A stretch of 10,324 nt of DNA from an uncultured Candidatus Midichloriaceae bacterium (GCA_905479795.1 CAJQNX010000026.1:1-10324); one strand, 5' to 3'. Positions 1 through 7,110 are shown, counted from the first letter of the stretch. Notes: generated by a model from the sequence alone, not told the origin. A program made the numbers and translations.

Positions 1-83
1 AATGTTGTTTTCCCATGATCCACATGCCCTATTGTCCCTGTGTTAACATGCGGTTTGTTTCTTTCAAATTTTCCTTCTGCCAT
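1..83 (-). CDS. tuf: Elongation factor Tu, N-terminal fragment (gene runs off the left edge)
   Basis: Only the first 27 complete codons are present. EF-Tu is the GTPase that brings aminoacyl-tRNA to the ribosomal A site. The visible residues begin MAEGKFERNKPHVNTGTIGH and continue into VDHGKTT, which is the EF-Tu P-loop (G1 motif, GHVDHGKT). The ATG lies 16 bases after the fusA stop and has a strong Shine-Dalgarno (AAAGGAG) 8 bases upstream, so it is the last visible gene of the rpsL-rpsG-fusA-tuf operon. The residue before the GTIGHVDHGKTT block is threonine, where valine or isoleucine is commoner; this may help place the lineage. The identification is secure despite the short length. Confidence 0.96.
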   Translation of the reverse strand, partial: MAEGKFERNKPHVNTGTIGHVDHGKTT

Positions 84-91
84 TTTTATTT

Positions 92-98
92 CTCCTTT
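92..98 (-). promoter_or_regulatory. Ribosome binding site of tuf
   Basis: The minus strand reads AAAGGAG here, 8 bases before the tuf ATG and just before the fusA stop codon. It is one of the best Shine-Dalgarno matches in the window, which fits the high expression expected of EF-Tu. Confidence 0.85.
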
Positions 99-99
99 T

Positions 100-2193
100 T
101 TATTTTTCTTGATTAATAATTTCGTTAGCAATATGCTGAGAAACTCTTTCATAGTTAGCAAATTGCATACTATATTGAGCCCTACCTTGAGTCATAGATC
201 TCAAAGTATTAACATAGCCAAACATTGTTGCCAAAGGAACCTTAGCTTTAATAATTTGCGCATTACCCCTTGGCTCCATACCTAAAACTTGTCCACGTAT
301 ACTATTTAAATGCCCTATAACGTCTCCAATATAATCATCTGGAGTAATAACTTCAACATCCATAATTGGCTCCAATATGACTGGAGAAGCATTCTTCATA
401 CCCTCTCTAAATGCAGCTTTACCAGCTATTTCAAATGCCAATGCACTAGAATCAACATCATGGTAAGCTCCATCAATTAACGTAGCTTTAAAATCTATAA
501 GTGGATACCCGGCTAAAACACCTGTTTTACTTATTTGCCCAATACCCTTCTCAATTGCAGGAATATACTCCTTAGGTATGTTACCCCCAACAACCTTATT
601 GACAAATTGATAACCCTCGCCTTGTTCTGCCTTTTCAAATAAAATCTTAACCCTAGCAAATTGACCAGCACCACCTGATTGCTTCTTGTGAGTATAATCA
701 ATTTGATAAGAGCCTTCTATTGTTTCTCTATAAGCAACTTGAGGAGCGCCTATATTGGCATCAACTTTAAATTCTCTCTTCATTCTATCAACTATAATCT
801 CCAAATGAAGCTCACCCATACCAGCAAGTTTAGTTTGATTTGTTTCAGAATCAGTACTCACTCTCAAAGATGGATCTTCAGCAACCAATCTAGCTATTGC
901 CACTGACATTTTCTCTTGATCCTGAGTTATCTTTGGCTCAATTGCAACCTCAATAACAGGATCGAGGAATTCCATTTTTTCTAAAATGACATCATATCCC
1001 ATTTCACAAAGAGTATCTCCAGTAGATGTAGATTTTAATCCAGCAATAGCAACTATATCACCAGCAAAACATTCTTTAACATCCTCTCTATTATTTGCAT
1101 GCATCAAAAGCATACGCCCAACACGCTCTTTTTTATCCTTGATAGTATTTTGAATCGTCATACCAGATTTCAACACACCGGAATAAATTCTAACAAATGT
1201 TAGCGTACCCACAAAAGGATCATTCATAACTTTAAATGCAAGAGCACATAACTTACCTTCATCAGAAGATTTAACTTCAATCTCTTCATCATTCGAAACT
1301 TTCAAGCCTTTTGCAGCATGAATATCCATAGGACTTGGAAGATAATCAACCACAGCATCTAATAACGGCTGCACACCTTTGTTTTTAAAAGCAGAACCGC
1401 AAAAAACAGGAATAAACAAACCCCTCAGAACACCTTTACGAACACACCTTCTAATCTCTTCAGTGCTCAAGCCTTCACCCGCTAGATATTTTTCCATCAA
1501 TTCATCATCAGACTCTACCACAAGCTCAATTAAATTAGCTCTATATTTCTCAACCTTATCTTTTAAATCCTCTGGAACTTCGCCATATTCATACTCCGCA
1601 CCCAACTTATCATCTTTCCAAATTATAGATTGATTTGTAACCAAATCTATAACACCTAAGAAATCTTCTTCTGAGCCAATTGGTAATTGCATAACCGCAG
1701 GCTTAGCTCCCAATCTGTCAACTATCATATCGACACACCTATAGAAATCAGCCCCCACTCTGTCCATTTTATTAACAAAACACATCCTAGGTACGTTGTA
1801 TTTATCTGCCTGCCTCCATACCGTCTCAGATTGCGGCTCAACTCCAGCAACTCCATCAAAAACAGCTACAGCACCATCAAGAACTCTCAACGCCCTCTCC
1901 ACTTCAATCGTAAAATCTACGTGACCAGGAGTGTCAATAATATTAACCCTACATTCATGACCACTCTTACTTTTCCAAAAACAAGTAGTAGCAGCAGAAG
2001 TTATAGTTATTCCACGCTCTTGCTCTTGCTCCATCCAATCCATTGTAGCATTACCCTCATGAACCTCACCTATTTTATGAGATTTACCAGTATAATACAA
2101 TATCCTTTCAGTAGTAGTGGTTTTTCCGGCGTCAATATGCGCCATTATTCCAATATTCCTGTAATTCTCAATCTTTGTTTCTCTATTACTCAT
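100..2193 (-). CDS. fusA: Elongation factor G (translocation GTPase)
   Basis: EF-G hydrolyses GTP to move tRNAs and mRNA through the ribosome, and with ribosome recycling factor splits post-termination ribosomes. The product is 697 residues, normal for bacterial EF-G. All G motifs are visible: P-loop AHIDAGKT (about 18-25), switch I RGITITSAATT (60-70), DTPGH (87-91, with the catalytic His91) and NKMD (141-144). Domains II-V follow without a break. I place the start at the ATG at 2193, not the in-frame GTG at 2202, because that GTG lies inside the Shine-Dalgarno AGGTGG. The gene begins 2 bases after the rpsG stop and is followed 16 bases later by tuf, so it is an internal gene of the str operon and probably translationally coupled to rpsG. 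Nothing is broken or missing. Confidence 0.98.
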   Translation of the reverse strand: MSNRETKIENYRNIGIMAHIDAGKTTTTERILYYTGKSHKIGEVHEGNATMDWMEQEQERGITITSAATTCFWKSKSGHECRVNIIDTPGHVDFTIEVERALRVLDGAVAVFDGVAGVEPQSETVWRQADKYNVPRMCFVNKMDRVGADFYRCVDMIVDRLGAKPAVMQLPIGSEEDFLGVIDLVTNQSIIWKDDKLGAEYEYGEVPEDLKDKVEKYRANLIELVVESDDELMEKYLAGEGLSTEEIRRCVRKGVLRGLFIPVFCGSAFKNKGVQPLLDAVVDYLPSPMDIHAAKGLKVSNDEEIEVKSSDEGKLCALAFKVMNDPFVGTLTFVRIYSGVLKSGMTIQNTIKDKKERVGRMLLMHANNREDVKECFAGDIVAIAGLKSTSTGDTLCEMGYDVILEKMEFLDPVIEVAIEPKITQDQEKMSVAIARLVAEDPSLRVSTDSETNQTKLAGMGELHLEIIVDRMKREFKVDANIGAPQVAYRETIEGSYQIDYTHKKQSGGAGQFARVKILFEKAEQGEGYQFVNKVVGGNIPKEYIPAIEKGIGQISKTGVLAGYPLIDFKATLIDGAYHDVDSSALAFEIAGKAAFREGMKNASPVILEPIMDVEVITPDDYIGDVIGHLNSIRGQVLGMEPRGNAQIIKAKVPLATMFGYVNTLRSMTQGRAQYSMQFANYERVSQHIANEIINQEK

Positions 2194-2195
2194 AA

Positions 2196-2669
2196 TTACC
2201 ACCTGTAATGAGAAAACGCCTTATTAGACTCAGCCATTTTATGAGTGTCTTCTTTCTTCTTATATGCCAAACCCTTTTTATTGTAAGCATCAACAAGCTC
2301 ACCCGAAAGTCTACCAACCATTGTTTTTTCCGCCTTTCTTGACCTTGCAGCATTTGCTAACCATTTTAGCGCTAAAGACAAAGACCTAGCAGATCTAACC
2401 TCCATAGGAACTTGATAAGTTGCACCACCAACTCTCCTTGATTTCACCTCTATCAAAGGCCTCAAATTATCCACAATCTCCTCAAAGGCTTCTATTGGTT
2501 CTTTTTTAACCTTATTAGAGAGGTTACTAATAGCTTCATAGACAATCTTCTCTGCTTTTGACTTCTTACCATCAAACATCAGATAATTTATGAATTTAGC
2601 AATTACTACACTCTTGTAATTTGCATCAGGAGTAACACTTTTTATCTCTGCGGCTCTACGTCTTGACAT
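2196..2669 (-). CDS. rpsG: 30S ribosomal protein S7
   Basis: S7 is a primary 16S rRNA binding protein that nucleates the head of the 30S subunit and lines the mRNA exit region near the E site. The product is 157 residues, the usual bacterial length. It shows the family's basic N-terminus (MSRRRAAE), the conserved LMFDGKKSKAEKIVY region (about 30-44), and the RRVGGATYQVPMEV and AFSHYRW blocks. Its start is only 5 bases after the rpsL stop and lacks a clear Shine-Dalgarno, so translation probably depends on coupling to rpsL. Its stop is 2 bases before the fusA start. In E. coli S7 represses its own operon by binding a long rpsL-rpsG spacer; no such spacer exists here. Confidence 0.98.
   Translation of the reverse strand: MSRRRAAEIKSVTPDANYKSVVIAKFINYLMFDGKKSKAEKIVYEAISNLSNKVKKEPIEAFEEIVDNLRPLIEVKSRRVGGATYQVPMEVRSARSLSLALKWLANAARSRKAEKTMVGRLSGELVDAYNKKGLAYKKKEDTHKMAESNKAFSHYRW
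2199..2204 (-). promoter_or_regulatory. Ribosome binding site of fusA, encoded within the end of rpsG
   Basis: The minus strand reads AGGTGG, 5 bases before the fusA ATG at 2193. The same six bases are the last two sense codons of rpsG (Arg, Trp). This site decides the fusA start: the upstream GTG at 2202 overlaps the Shine-Dalgarno itself and has no site of its own. Confidence 0.8.
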
Positions 2670-2674
2670 ATCAT

Positions 2675-3049
2675 TTATGATTTAGGTTTTTTTGTTCCAT
2701 ATTTAGATCTACATTGCTTCCTATTTTGAACACCCTGCGTATCTAGAGCACCCCTAACAGTATGGTATCTAACACCTGGCAAATCTTTTACTCTACCACC
2801 TCTAATTAAAATCACTGAGTGCTCTTGGAGATTATGACCTTCACCAGGTATATAACTGGTAACTTCATATCCATTAGTAAGCTTTACCCTAGCAACTTTT
2901 CTCATAGCTGAATTCGGCTTTCTTGGGGTAGTAGTATACACCCTAGCACAAACACCTCTTTTTTGAGGACAACCTTGCAAAGCTGGAACCTTATTTTTTG
3001 GCACCTTAGACTTCCTAGGCTTTCTAACTAATTGACTTATCGTTGGCAT
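2675..3049 (-). CDS. rpsL: 30S ribosomal protein S12
   Basis: S12 sits at the decoding centre and affects accuracy and streptomycin response. The product is 124 residues, full length, with the conserved PQKRGVCARVYTTTP (28-42), KPNSAMRKVARVKLTNG and PGVRYHTVRGALDTQGV blocks. Residue 43 (counting the initiator Met) is arginine, codon AGA at 2921-2923, where most bacteria carry lysine. Lys43Arg is a classic streptomycin-resistance change in other bacteria. The ATG has no Shine-Dalgarno and abuts an AT palindrome (3049-3064). It is the first gene of the str operon, about 30 bases downstream of the predicted transcription start. Confidence 0.98.
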   Translation of the reverse strand: MPTISQLVRKPRKSKVPKNKVPALQGCPQKRGVCARVYTTTPRKPNSAMRKVARVKLTNGYEVTSYIPGEGHNLQEHSVILIRGGRVKDLPGVRYHTVRGALDTQGVQNRKQCRSKYGTKKPKS

Positions 3050-3064
3050 TATAAATATTTATAA
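3049..3064. repeat. Perfect 16-base AT palindrome abutting the rpsL start codon
   Basis: The bases TTATAAATATTTATAA read the same on both strands and end on the first base of the rpsL ATG. They occupy the place where a Shine-Dalgarno would be. It could form a weak all-A/U hairpin in the rpsL leader or be a chance product of base composition. The palindrome is certain; any function is not. Confidence 0.6.
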
Positions 3065-3088
3065 AAATTAAAACAATGTGGTTTGGAG

Positions 3089-3117
3089 ATAATATTTATA
3101 ACTTCCCATCTAGTCAA
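3089..3117 (-). promoter_or_regulatory. Sigma-70 type promoter of the str operon
   Basis: On the minus strand there is TTGACT (-35, at 3112-3117), a spacer of exactly 17 bases, and TATTAT (-10, at 3089-3094). Both boxes match consensus at five of six positions. Transcription would start near 3082, giving a leader of about 32 bases before rpsL. The location between the symporter stop (3151) and rpsL is right for a promoter serving rpsL-rpsG-fusA-tuf. It is the strongest promoter I see in the window. Confidence 0.8.
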
Positions 3118-3150
3118 GTGATTTTTACGCTAAATCAACATTCATCTTGA

Positions 3151-4542
3151 TTAACATGCTGCTTTCAATAAAAATTTTCTTTTAACATTATTCATTACAA
3201 CGAAGATTATAATACTTAAAAAACTTACCAAACCTCCTACATAGAAACTTTCTATATAAAATTCGGATAGAGTAAGGTCCCTCACCGCCATAAATATACA
3301 AGCCAATAATATAGACGCAATAAATTGCTTCTCACTTAAAAATTTACCAAATGCTATTGTACACATCAACGGTATGGCTAAAGTTACTCCACAATAACTT
3401 TTAAGCAAAATATAAAATTTATCAATATCATCAACAAAATGACCAGCTAAAAAAAATGTAATACCCCCTACCACTACAAGACTTCCAATTTTATACATAT
3501 TGTTTTTTCCAAATTTTTTGCTGAATAAATCGTATATCAACGTATTACTACAAATAAATAAAAATGAATCAAGCGTAGATAATATTGTAGCAGCTATACC
3601 AGCAAGAAAAACACCTTTCAAACCTATTGGCAAAATACTTAGCGCATAGTTAAAATAAGCTTCATGTGGCATTGAATTAGGCAAAACAGCACTAGCATAC
3701 ATAGAACCAGTCACTGTGCAAAAATCACAAATCATCCAAAATATTACTGAAATAAAGATCCCTCTTTTTGCAACTTTTGTATCTTTTGCAGCAAAACACC
3801 TTTGATAAAATACAGGGCTCATAAATGTAGTTATAATTGAAATAAAAAACCACACAAAAAGTCCAGATAAAGCCTCTTTTCCATTTATTGAAAAATAGCT
3901 TTCATCCAAATTAATATCTAAAAAATCATACCCTCCATATTTAAAATAGGAAAACACAACAACCATAATTACTGATGCATACATCAATATAAATTGAATT
4001 GCATCTGAATATATTATGCCGCTAAATCCCCTAGCACCAATGTATGCAACAACAAAAACTAGACCCACCATCATAGAGTAATACAAATCCCAACCAAATA
4101 TTTTTTGAATTAACAATCCAATCCCAATGAGATATGCAATAGGCAAAGCTTTTACCAAAATCATCAATGAAACCAACTTATGTGCAGCTTTTCCATACTT
4201 TTTCTGAATTATCTCTGGCAAAGTAAAAACATTCATCTTCCTTGCTTTTTCAACAAAAAATAGCATAAAAAAAATCCCAGCTAAATAAAAGCCTAGCCCA
4301 TATATCGCAATAGTATTTATTCCTCGCTTAAATGCTATTTGTGTAATACCAAAAATATCTCCGTACCATGTTGAAACTAATGTAGTTACAAACAGGGGGA
4401 GAGTTAATTTGCGACCAAAAAGCAAATAATCCACCACACTTTTTTCATTATGCCTTCTTGATAACAATATAGTGTAAAATAACGTTAAAACCGTCAATAC
4501 CGTAAATACAATAAGGTCAAATTTACCGAGACTTATATCCAT
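3151..4542 (-). CDS. Sodium:solute symporter family (SSS) permease, substrate unknown
   Basis: This is an inner-membrane transporter of the SSS family (PanF/PutP/SGLT type), which couples sodium entry to solute uptake. The product is 463 residues with roughly 12-13 hydrophobic spans. Family marks are the motif GARGFSGIIYSDAIQ at about 169-183 (the SSS G-x-x-[AS]-x-x-x-[ST]-D-x-x-Q signature), QRCFAAKD at 247-254, and LSTLDSFLFICSN at 321-333, the TM8 segment that supplies sodium ligands. The substrate (proline, pantothenate, a sugar or other solute) cannot be read from sequence. It starts 11 bases after the stop of the aromatic amino acid permease, with a weak GTGGA Shine-Dalgarno, so the two form a transport operon. 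No good terminator lies between its stop and the str promoter. Confidence 0.88.
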   Translation of the reverse strand: MDISLGKFDLIVFTVLTVLTLFYTILLSRRHNEKSVVDYLLFGRKLTLPLFVTTLVSTWYGDIFGITQIAFKRGINTIAIYGLGFYLAGIFFMLFFVEKARKMNVFTLPEIIQKKYGKAAHKLVSLMILVKALPIAYLIGIGLLIQKIFGWDLYYSMMVGLVFVVAYIGARGFSGIIYSDAIQFILMYASVIMVVVFSYFKYGGYDFLDINLDESYFSINGKEALSGLFVWFFISIITTFMSPVFYQRCFAAKDTKVAKRGIFISVIFWMICDFCTVTGSMYASAVLPNSMPHEAYFNYALSILPIGLKGVFLAGIAATILSTLDSFLFICSNTLIYDLFSKKFGKNNMYKIGSLVVVGGITFFLAGHFVDDIDKFYILLKSYCGVTLAIPLMCTIAFGKFLSEKQFIASILLACIFMAVRDLTLSEFYIESFYVGGLVSFLSIIIFVVMNNVKRKFLLKAAC

Positions 4543-4553
4543 GTAATTTCCAC

Positions 4554-5741
4554 TTATAAAAAATTAACAAGTTCAATTGCAATTATAAGCATCCCAAGTA
4601 TTATCGATGTAATTACAGCTGATTTATTATTTAGCCTTAATTTTAGCGCTATTAATGCAGGAAATATAATGGCCAACATGCTAAAGCTAATTGCGGCAAA
4701 AGCTAAAGCGTTTACAAAAATATTTTTCCCAAGTACTGCTACTACCAAAGGCGGACAAAACGTTATTAATATAGCTTTCAACTGATCTTTAAATAACTTC
4801 CTTTCAAATTTAAATTTCTCTAAAATATAATCATATAGACCAACTCCCACACCTAAAAAAGAGGTTGTGATTGCCAACCAACTAAATACTGATACAATAA
4901 TATGCAATTTATTTTGCCCCACTCTCTCAGCAAGCATTTTTATAAATGTATGTAGCTGGTTATCACTATTATTTACAGCGTCGAAGCTAATTAAACCATA
5001 TTTTGGTAATACCGCTGAAGTAAAAAATATCCAAAGACAATATATGATCAAACTTAAAAAACTCCCCCATAAAAATGCTTTTTTTATATCTTTTTCATTA
5101 TTATCCAAATACTTCATGATAAAAGGTATACTGCCATGAAATCCAAATGATGTAAAAAAAACTGGAATGGCCTTTAATAAATTGCTGCTCCGAAGTGAAT
5201 ATTCATCAAAACTTTTTAAATTGCCAACTTCCAACTTTGAGCTCAAAAAATACAGCATCGTCATAAAAAGACCAATTTTCACAGCAAAAATAATCCTATT
5301 ACTTATATCTAAAACTTTAAAATTGAAAATTATAAAGAATATTAATAACCCAATAATGAAATACCCTAAAACACCTTTACTGAATAAATAAGCGGTCTCT
5401 GCCACGTTCTCCATCATACTTATCTCAATGATACCTGACATATAGGCTGCTAAAAGAGAATAAAATAATGTCATTATTGATAAGTCTGCAATAAGCCAAA
5501 TTTTTAGGTTAAAACTTTTTTTGCATAATTCAGAAATTGAAAATGCTCCCTTATAAAATAAATTAATATTAAGAACCATTAAAGAGGCGTAATATCCCAA
5601 CAACCAAATCAACACTAATAATAATAAACTACCAACTTCACCCATGGATGATGCGATCATTGGCAATGCCAACATACTAGCTCCAATGCTAGTCCCTGCA
5701 ACAATCAATATTGAGCCAAACACTTTGCTATTTACCAGCAT
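4554..5741 (-). CDS. Aromatic amino acid permease of the HAAAP family (TyrP/Mtr-like)
   Basis: This is an inner-membrane permease related to TyrP, Mtr and TnaB, which bring in tyrosine or tryptophan with protons. At 395 residues it is close to the family length (about 400). The N-terminal GTSIGASMLALP at about 16-27 is the family's substrate-site motif in TM1, and about 11 hydrophobic segments follow, with the conserved FTSFGFHGSIPFIMKYL stretch near the middle. Tyrosine against tryptophan cannot be settled here. It is the upstream gene of a two-gene unit with the sodium symporter. Import fits a host-dependent bacterium that lacks amino acid synthesis, which is inference. The ATG at 5741 has a weak Shine-Dalgarno (GATAGG) and no clear promoter. 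Confidence 0.86.
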   Translation of the reverse strand: MLVNSKVFGSILIVAGTSIGASMLALPMIASSMGEVGSLLLLVLIWLLGYYASLMVLNINLFYKGAFSISELCKKSFNLKIWLIADLSIMTLFYSLLAAYMSGIIEISMMENVAETAYLFSKGVLGYFIIGLLIFFIIFNFKVLDISNRIIFAVKIGLFMTMLYFLSSKLEVGNLKSFDEYSLRSSNLLKAIPVFFTSFGFHGSIPFIMKYLDNNEKDIKKAFLWGSFLSLIIYCLWIFFTSAVLPKYGLISFDAVNNSDNQLHTFIKMLAERVGQNKLHIIVSVFSWLAITTSFLGVGVGLYDYILEKFKFERKLFKDQLKAILITFCPPLVVAVLGKNIFVNALAFAAISFSMLAIIFPALIALKLRLNNKSAVITSIILGMLIIAIELVNFL

Positions 5742-5875
5742 AACCTATCTCTGATGTATTTTTCTTGAGCAAAACTTAAAACTAAATACGATTTCTGTAA
5801 AGCTTTTTTTTATTAATCCCGCCTCCTATGGTTTATTCATAAAAAAAAACATATGCAAATTGTCCAAATCTAATA

Positions 5876-5904
5876 TTGAAAATCATTTTTTTCTATCATA
5901 TGAT
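5876..5904 (+). promoter_or_regulatory. Sigma-70 type promoter of the SnoaL-like gene
   Basis: TTGAAA (5876-5881), a 17-base spacer and TATGAT (5899-5904) give a good promoter, with a start expected near 5911. That lies downstream of the in-frame TTG at 5860 and 27 bases upstream of the ATG at 5938, so it supports the shorter protein. The rest of the 5742-5937 gap between divergent genes holds A and T runs but no further feature I can support. Confidence 0.65.
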
Positions 5905-5924
5905 TATGTTAGAGAAAATAAATT

Positions 5925-5929
5925 AGGAG
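5925..5929 (+). promoter_or_regulatory. Ribosome binding site that sets the SnoaL-like gene start
   Basis: AGGAG lies 8 bases before the ATG at 5938. The longer reading from TTG at 5860 has no Shine-Dalgarno and would start upstream of the predicted transcript. Confidence 0.75.
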
Positions 5930-5937
5930 TTAGGACT

Positions 5938-6309
5938 ATGACATCAATATCCGACATAGCACAAAGCTATTACGTTGCAATGGGAAACAAAAATGCCCAA
6001 GATTTAGAGAAATACTTACACCCTGATATCCAATTAATCACCCCTTTAGCTGAAATATCTGGCAAGGAGCGTGTTTTTGATGCGACAAAAAATTTCTTGA
6101 ATATATTTGATTCTCTTGAAATACGCCAAAAATTTGAGAATGATAGCAACTCTGCGATGATTGTATTCGATTTCTTCTGCCCACCTCCCATTGGAAAATG
6201 TAGAACGGCAGCAATGGTATGCGTCAAAGACAATTTGATTGCTAGACTGGAAGTATTTTATGATGCTGAGCTATTGAGAAACAAAAGAAAAGAAATTTTT
6301 TCTTTTTAA
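5938..6309 (+). CDS. SnoaL/NTF2-like small protein, function unknown
   Basis: The 123-residue product looks like a single NTF2-like (SnoaL-type) alpha+beta cone fold. It opens with a helix (SDIAQSYYVAMGNKNAQDLE, 5-24), then the typical short element LHPDIQLITPLAEISGKE (27-44) in which the chain turns into the sheet, then alternating strands ending in IARLEVFYD (101-109). Such proteins range from isomerases and cyclases to non-catalytic binding modules, so no reaction can be given. It has no signal peptide or membrane span and is probably cytoplasmic. It is a single-gene unit with its own promoter, divergent from the transporter operon and convergent with the next gene. The fold assignment is by eye and moderately sure. 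Confidence 0.72.
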   Translation: MTSISDIAQSYYVAMGNKNAQDLEKYLHPDIQLITPLAEISGKERVFDATKNFLNIFDSLEIRQKFENDSNSAMIVFDFFCPPPIGKCRTAAMVCVKDNLIARLEVFYDAELLRNKRKEIFSF

Positions 6310-6321
6310 ACACTAATTACT

Positions 6322-6341
6322 GGCGCCAGGCTTTAGGCGCC
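6322..6341. terminator. GC-rich hairpin between convergent genes, possible terminator
   Basis: GGCGCC, an 8-base loop (AGGCTTTA) and GGCGCC form a six-pair all-G/C stem in very AT-rich surroundings. It lies between the stops of two converging genes (6309 and 6399), where a two-way terminator would be useful. Neither side is followed by a proper T run, so it is not a classic Rho-independent terminator. The hairpin is certain, the role is not. Confidence 0.4.
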
Positions 6342-6398
6342 GCACCATTTCAAGCAATATTGATTTGCCCCGATGCCATAACTAACTAATTAATCAAG

Positions 6399-7031
6399 CT
6401 ACTGTTGAATTCTCTTATCTATAATTTTTGCAAGATCTATCAACAAACTCGGTGATTCATTGTCAGTCAATATTTCATTTAATCTGGAAGAAACCTTATC
6501 TTTTTCACCTTTATTCATAAGTAATATTGACTCCCCCAAAACAGCAAGATTATTAAAATATTCTGCATTTTTATAAAAATCTTCATACATTATGATCCCA
6601 TCCTCTGAGCTAACTTTTCCTGACAGTATTTTTATTTTGATGATCATTAATTTCGCATAGTCCTTATAAATCTTATCTGTATTTTTTGAGCTCACTAGCA
6701 ATTCATAGTTATGTATAGCACGATTAAAATCTTTATCGCCAAAATAATAAGCAGCTAATTGAAGCTTAGCTAAATCTGAATACACAGTTTTCTTAGTCTT
6801 AAGCTCTTCTAATTTAGAAACTTTATCCTTCTCATTAGAGTTCATTGCATCACCATATTCACCCGCCTCTTCGAGCAACACATTATTTTTGTGATTATTC
6901 CACCAAAAATAGGTAATAAAGCCAATGAAGACACACAGGACTAAAATTGCAACATATCTTCCATAATTTTGAAGAAAATTTACAAACCTTTCTTTGTTAA
7001 TATCATCCTTAATTTCGTCTAAAACATCCAT
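6399..7031 (-). CDS. Membrane-anchored TPR-like protein (DUF2659/YfgM-like)
   Basis: The 210-residue product has a short charged cytoplasmic N-terminus (MDVLDEIKDDINKER), one membrane span at about 26-45 ending in YFWW, and a helical C-terminal domain outside the membrane. YYFGDKDFNRAIHNYELLV (about 95-113) resembles a TPR helix pair. This layout matches the YfgM/TPR_21 type and the rickettsial DUF2659 proteins. YfgM in E. coli is an inner-membrane partner of the Sec translocon and periplasmic chaperones, so a role in envelope protein traffic is plausible but inferred. No Shine-Dalgarno is visible. The gene runs divergently from dedA, with overlapping promoter regions, and stops 89 bases from the converging SnoaL-like gene. 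Confidence 0.7.
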   Translation of the reverse strand: MDVLDEIKDDINKERFVNFLQNYGRYVAILVLCVFIGFITYFWWNNHKNNVLLEEAGEYGDAMNSNEKDKVSKLEELKTKKTVYSDLAKLQLAAYYFGDKDFNRAIHNYELLVSSKNTDKIYKDYAKLMIIKIKILSGKVSSEDGIIMYEDFYKNAEYFNNLAVLGESILLMNKGEKDKVSSRLNEILTDNESPSLLIDLAKIIDKRIQQ

Positions 7032-7046
7032 AAAAACAAATAGTAA

Positions 7047-7076
7047 TTGTGATTTATATTTTTTTATTTATATTAT
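7047..7076 (+). promoter_or_regulatory. Candidate promoter of the dedA-ntrX operon
   Basis: TTGTGA (7047-7052), an 18-base spacer and TATTAT (7071-7076) predict a start near 7083, about 28 bases before the dedA ATG. The -10 box is good and the -35 fair. The region is very AT-rich, so chance matches are possible. Confidence 0.5.
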
Positions 7077-7096
7077 CTAGATAAATTGTATAACAA
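7067..7096 (-). promoter_or_regulatory. Candidate promoter of the TPR-like membrane protein gene
   Basis: On the minus strand TTGTTA (7091-7096), an 18-base spacer and TATAAA (7067-7072) point toward the gene starting at 7031. It overlaps the opposite dedA promoter. An alternative -10 (TAATAT, 7070-7075) would have only a 15-base spacer. Confidence 0.4.
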
Positions 7097-7110
7097 CATC
7101 AATAGATTAA

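Noticed and set aside
2194..2202. GTG at 2202 as the fusA start, giving 700 residues.
   Set aside because: The GTG lies inside the Shine-Dalgarno AGGTGG of the ATG at 2193, and EF-G proteins normally begin near the shorter start.
1687..2208. A 173-codon open frame on the plus strand opposite fusA.
   Set aside because: It lies wholly antisense to EF-G, is Ser/Thr/Tyr-rich as expected of an antisense frame, and has no family resemblance.
3133..3152. AATCAA/TTGATT inverted repeat after the symporter gene as a terminator.
   Set aside because: The stem is short and AT-rich, and no T run follows on the minus strand.
5773..5801. TTTACA and TAAGTT on the minus strand, 17 bases apart, as promoter of the aromatic permease gene.
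   Set aside because: The -10 matches only three of six bases; I could not support a promoter here.
5860..5937. TTG at 5860 as the start of the SnoaL-like gene, adding 26 residues.
   Set aside because: There is no Shine-Dalgarno before it, it is upstream of the predicted transcription start, and the ATG at 5938 has AGGAG at a good distance.
6321..6348. The GC hairpin followed by GCACCA as the 3' end of a tRNA.
   Set aside because: There is no T-arm GGTTCGA-like sequence, no anticodon arm and no acceptor partner upstream.
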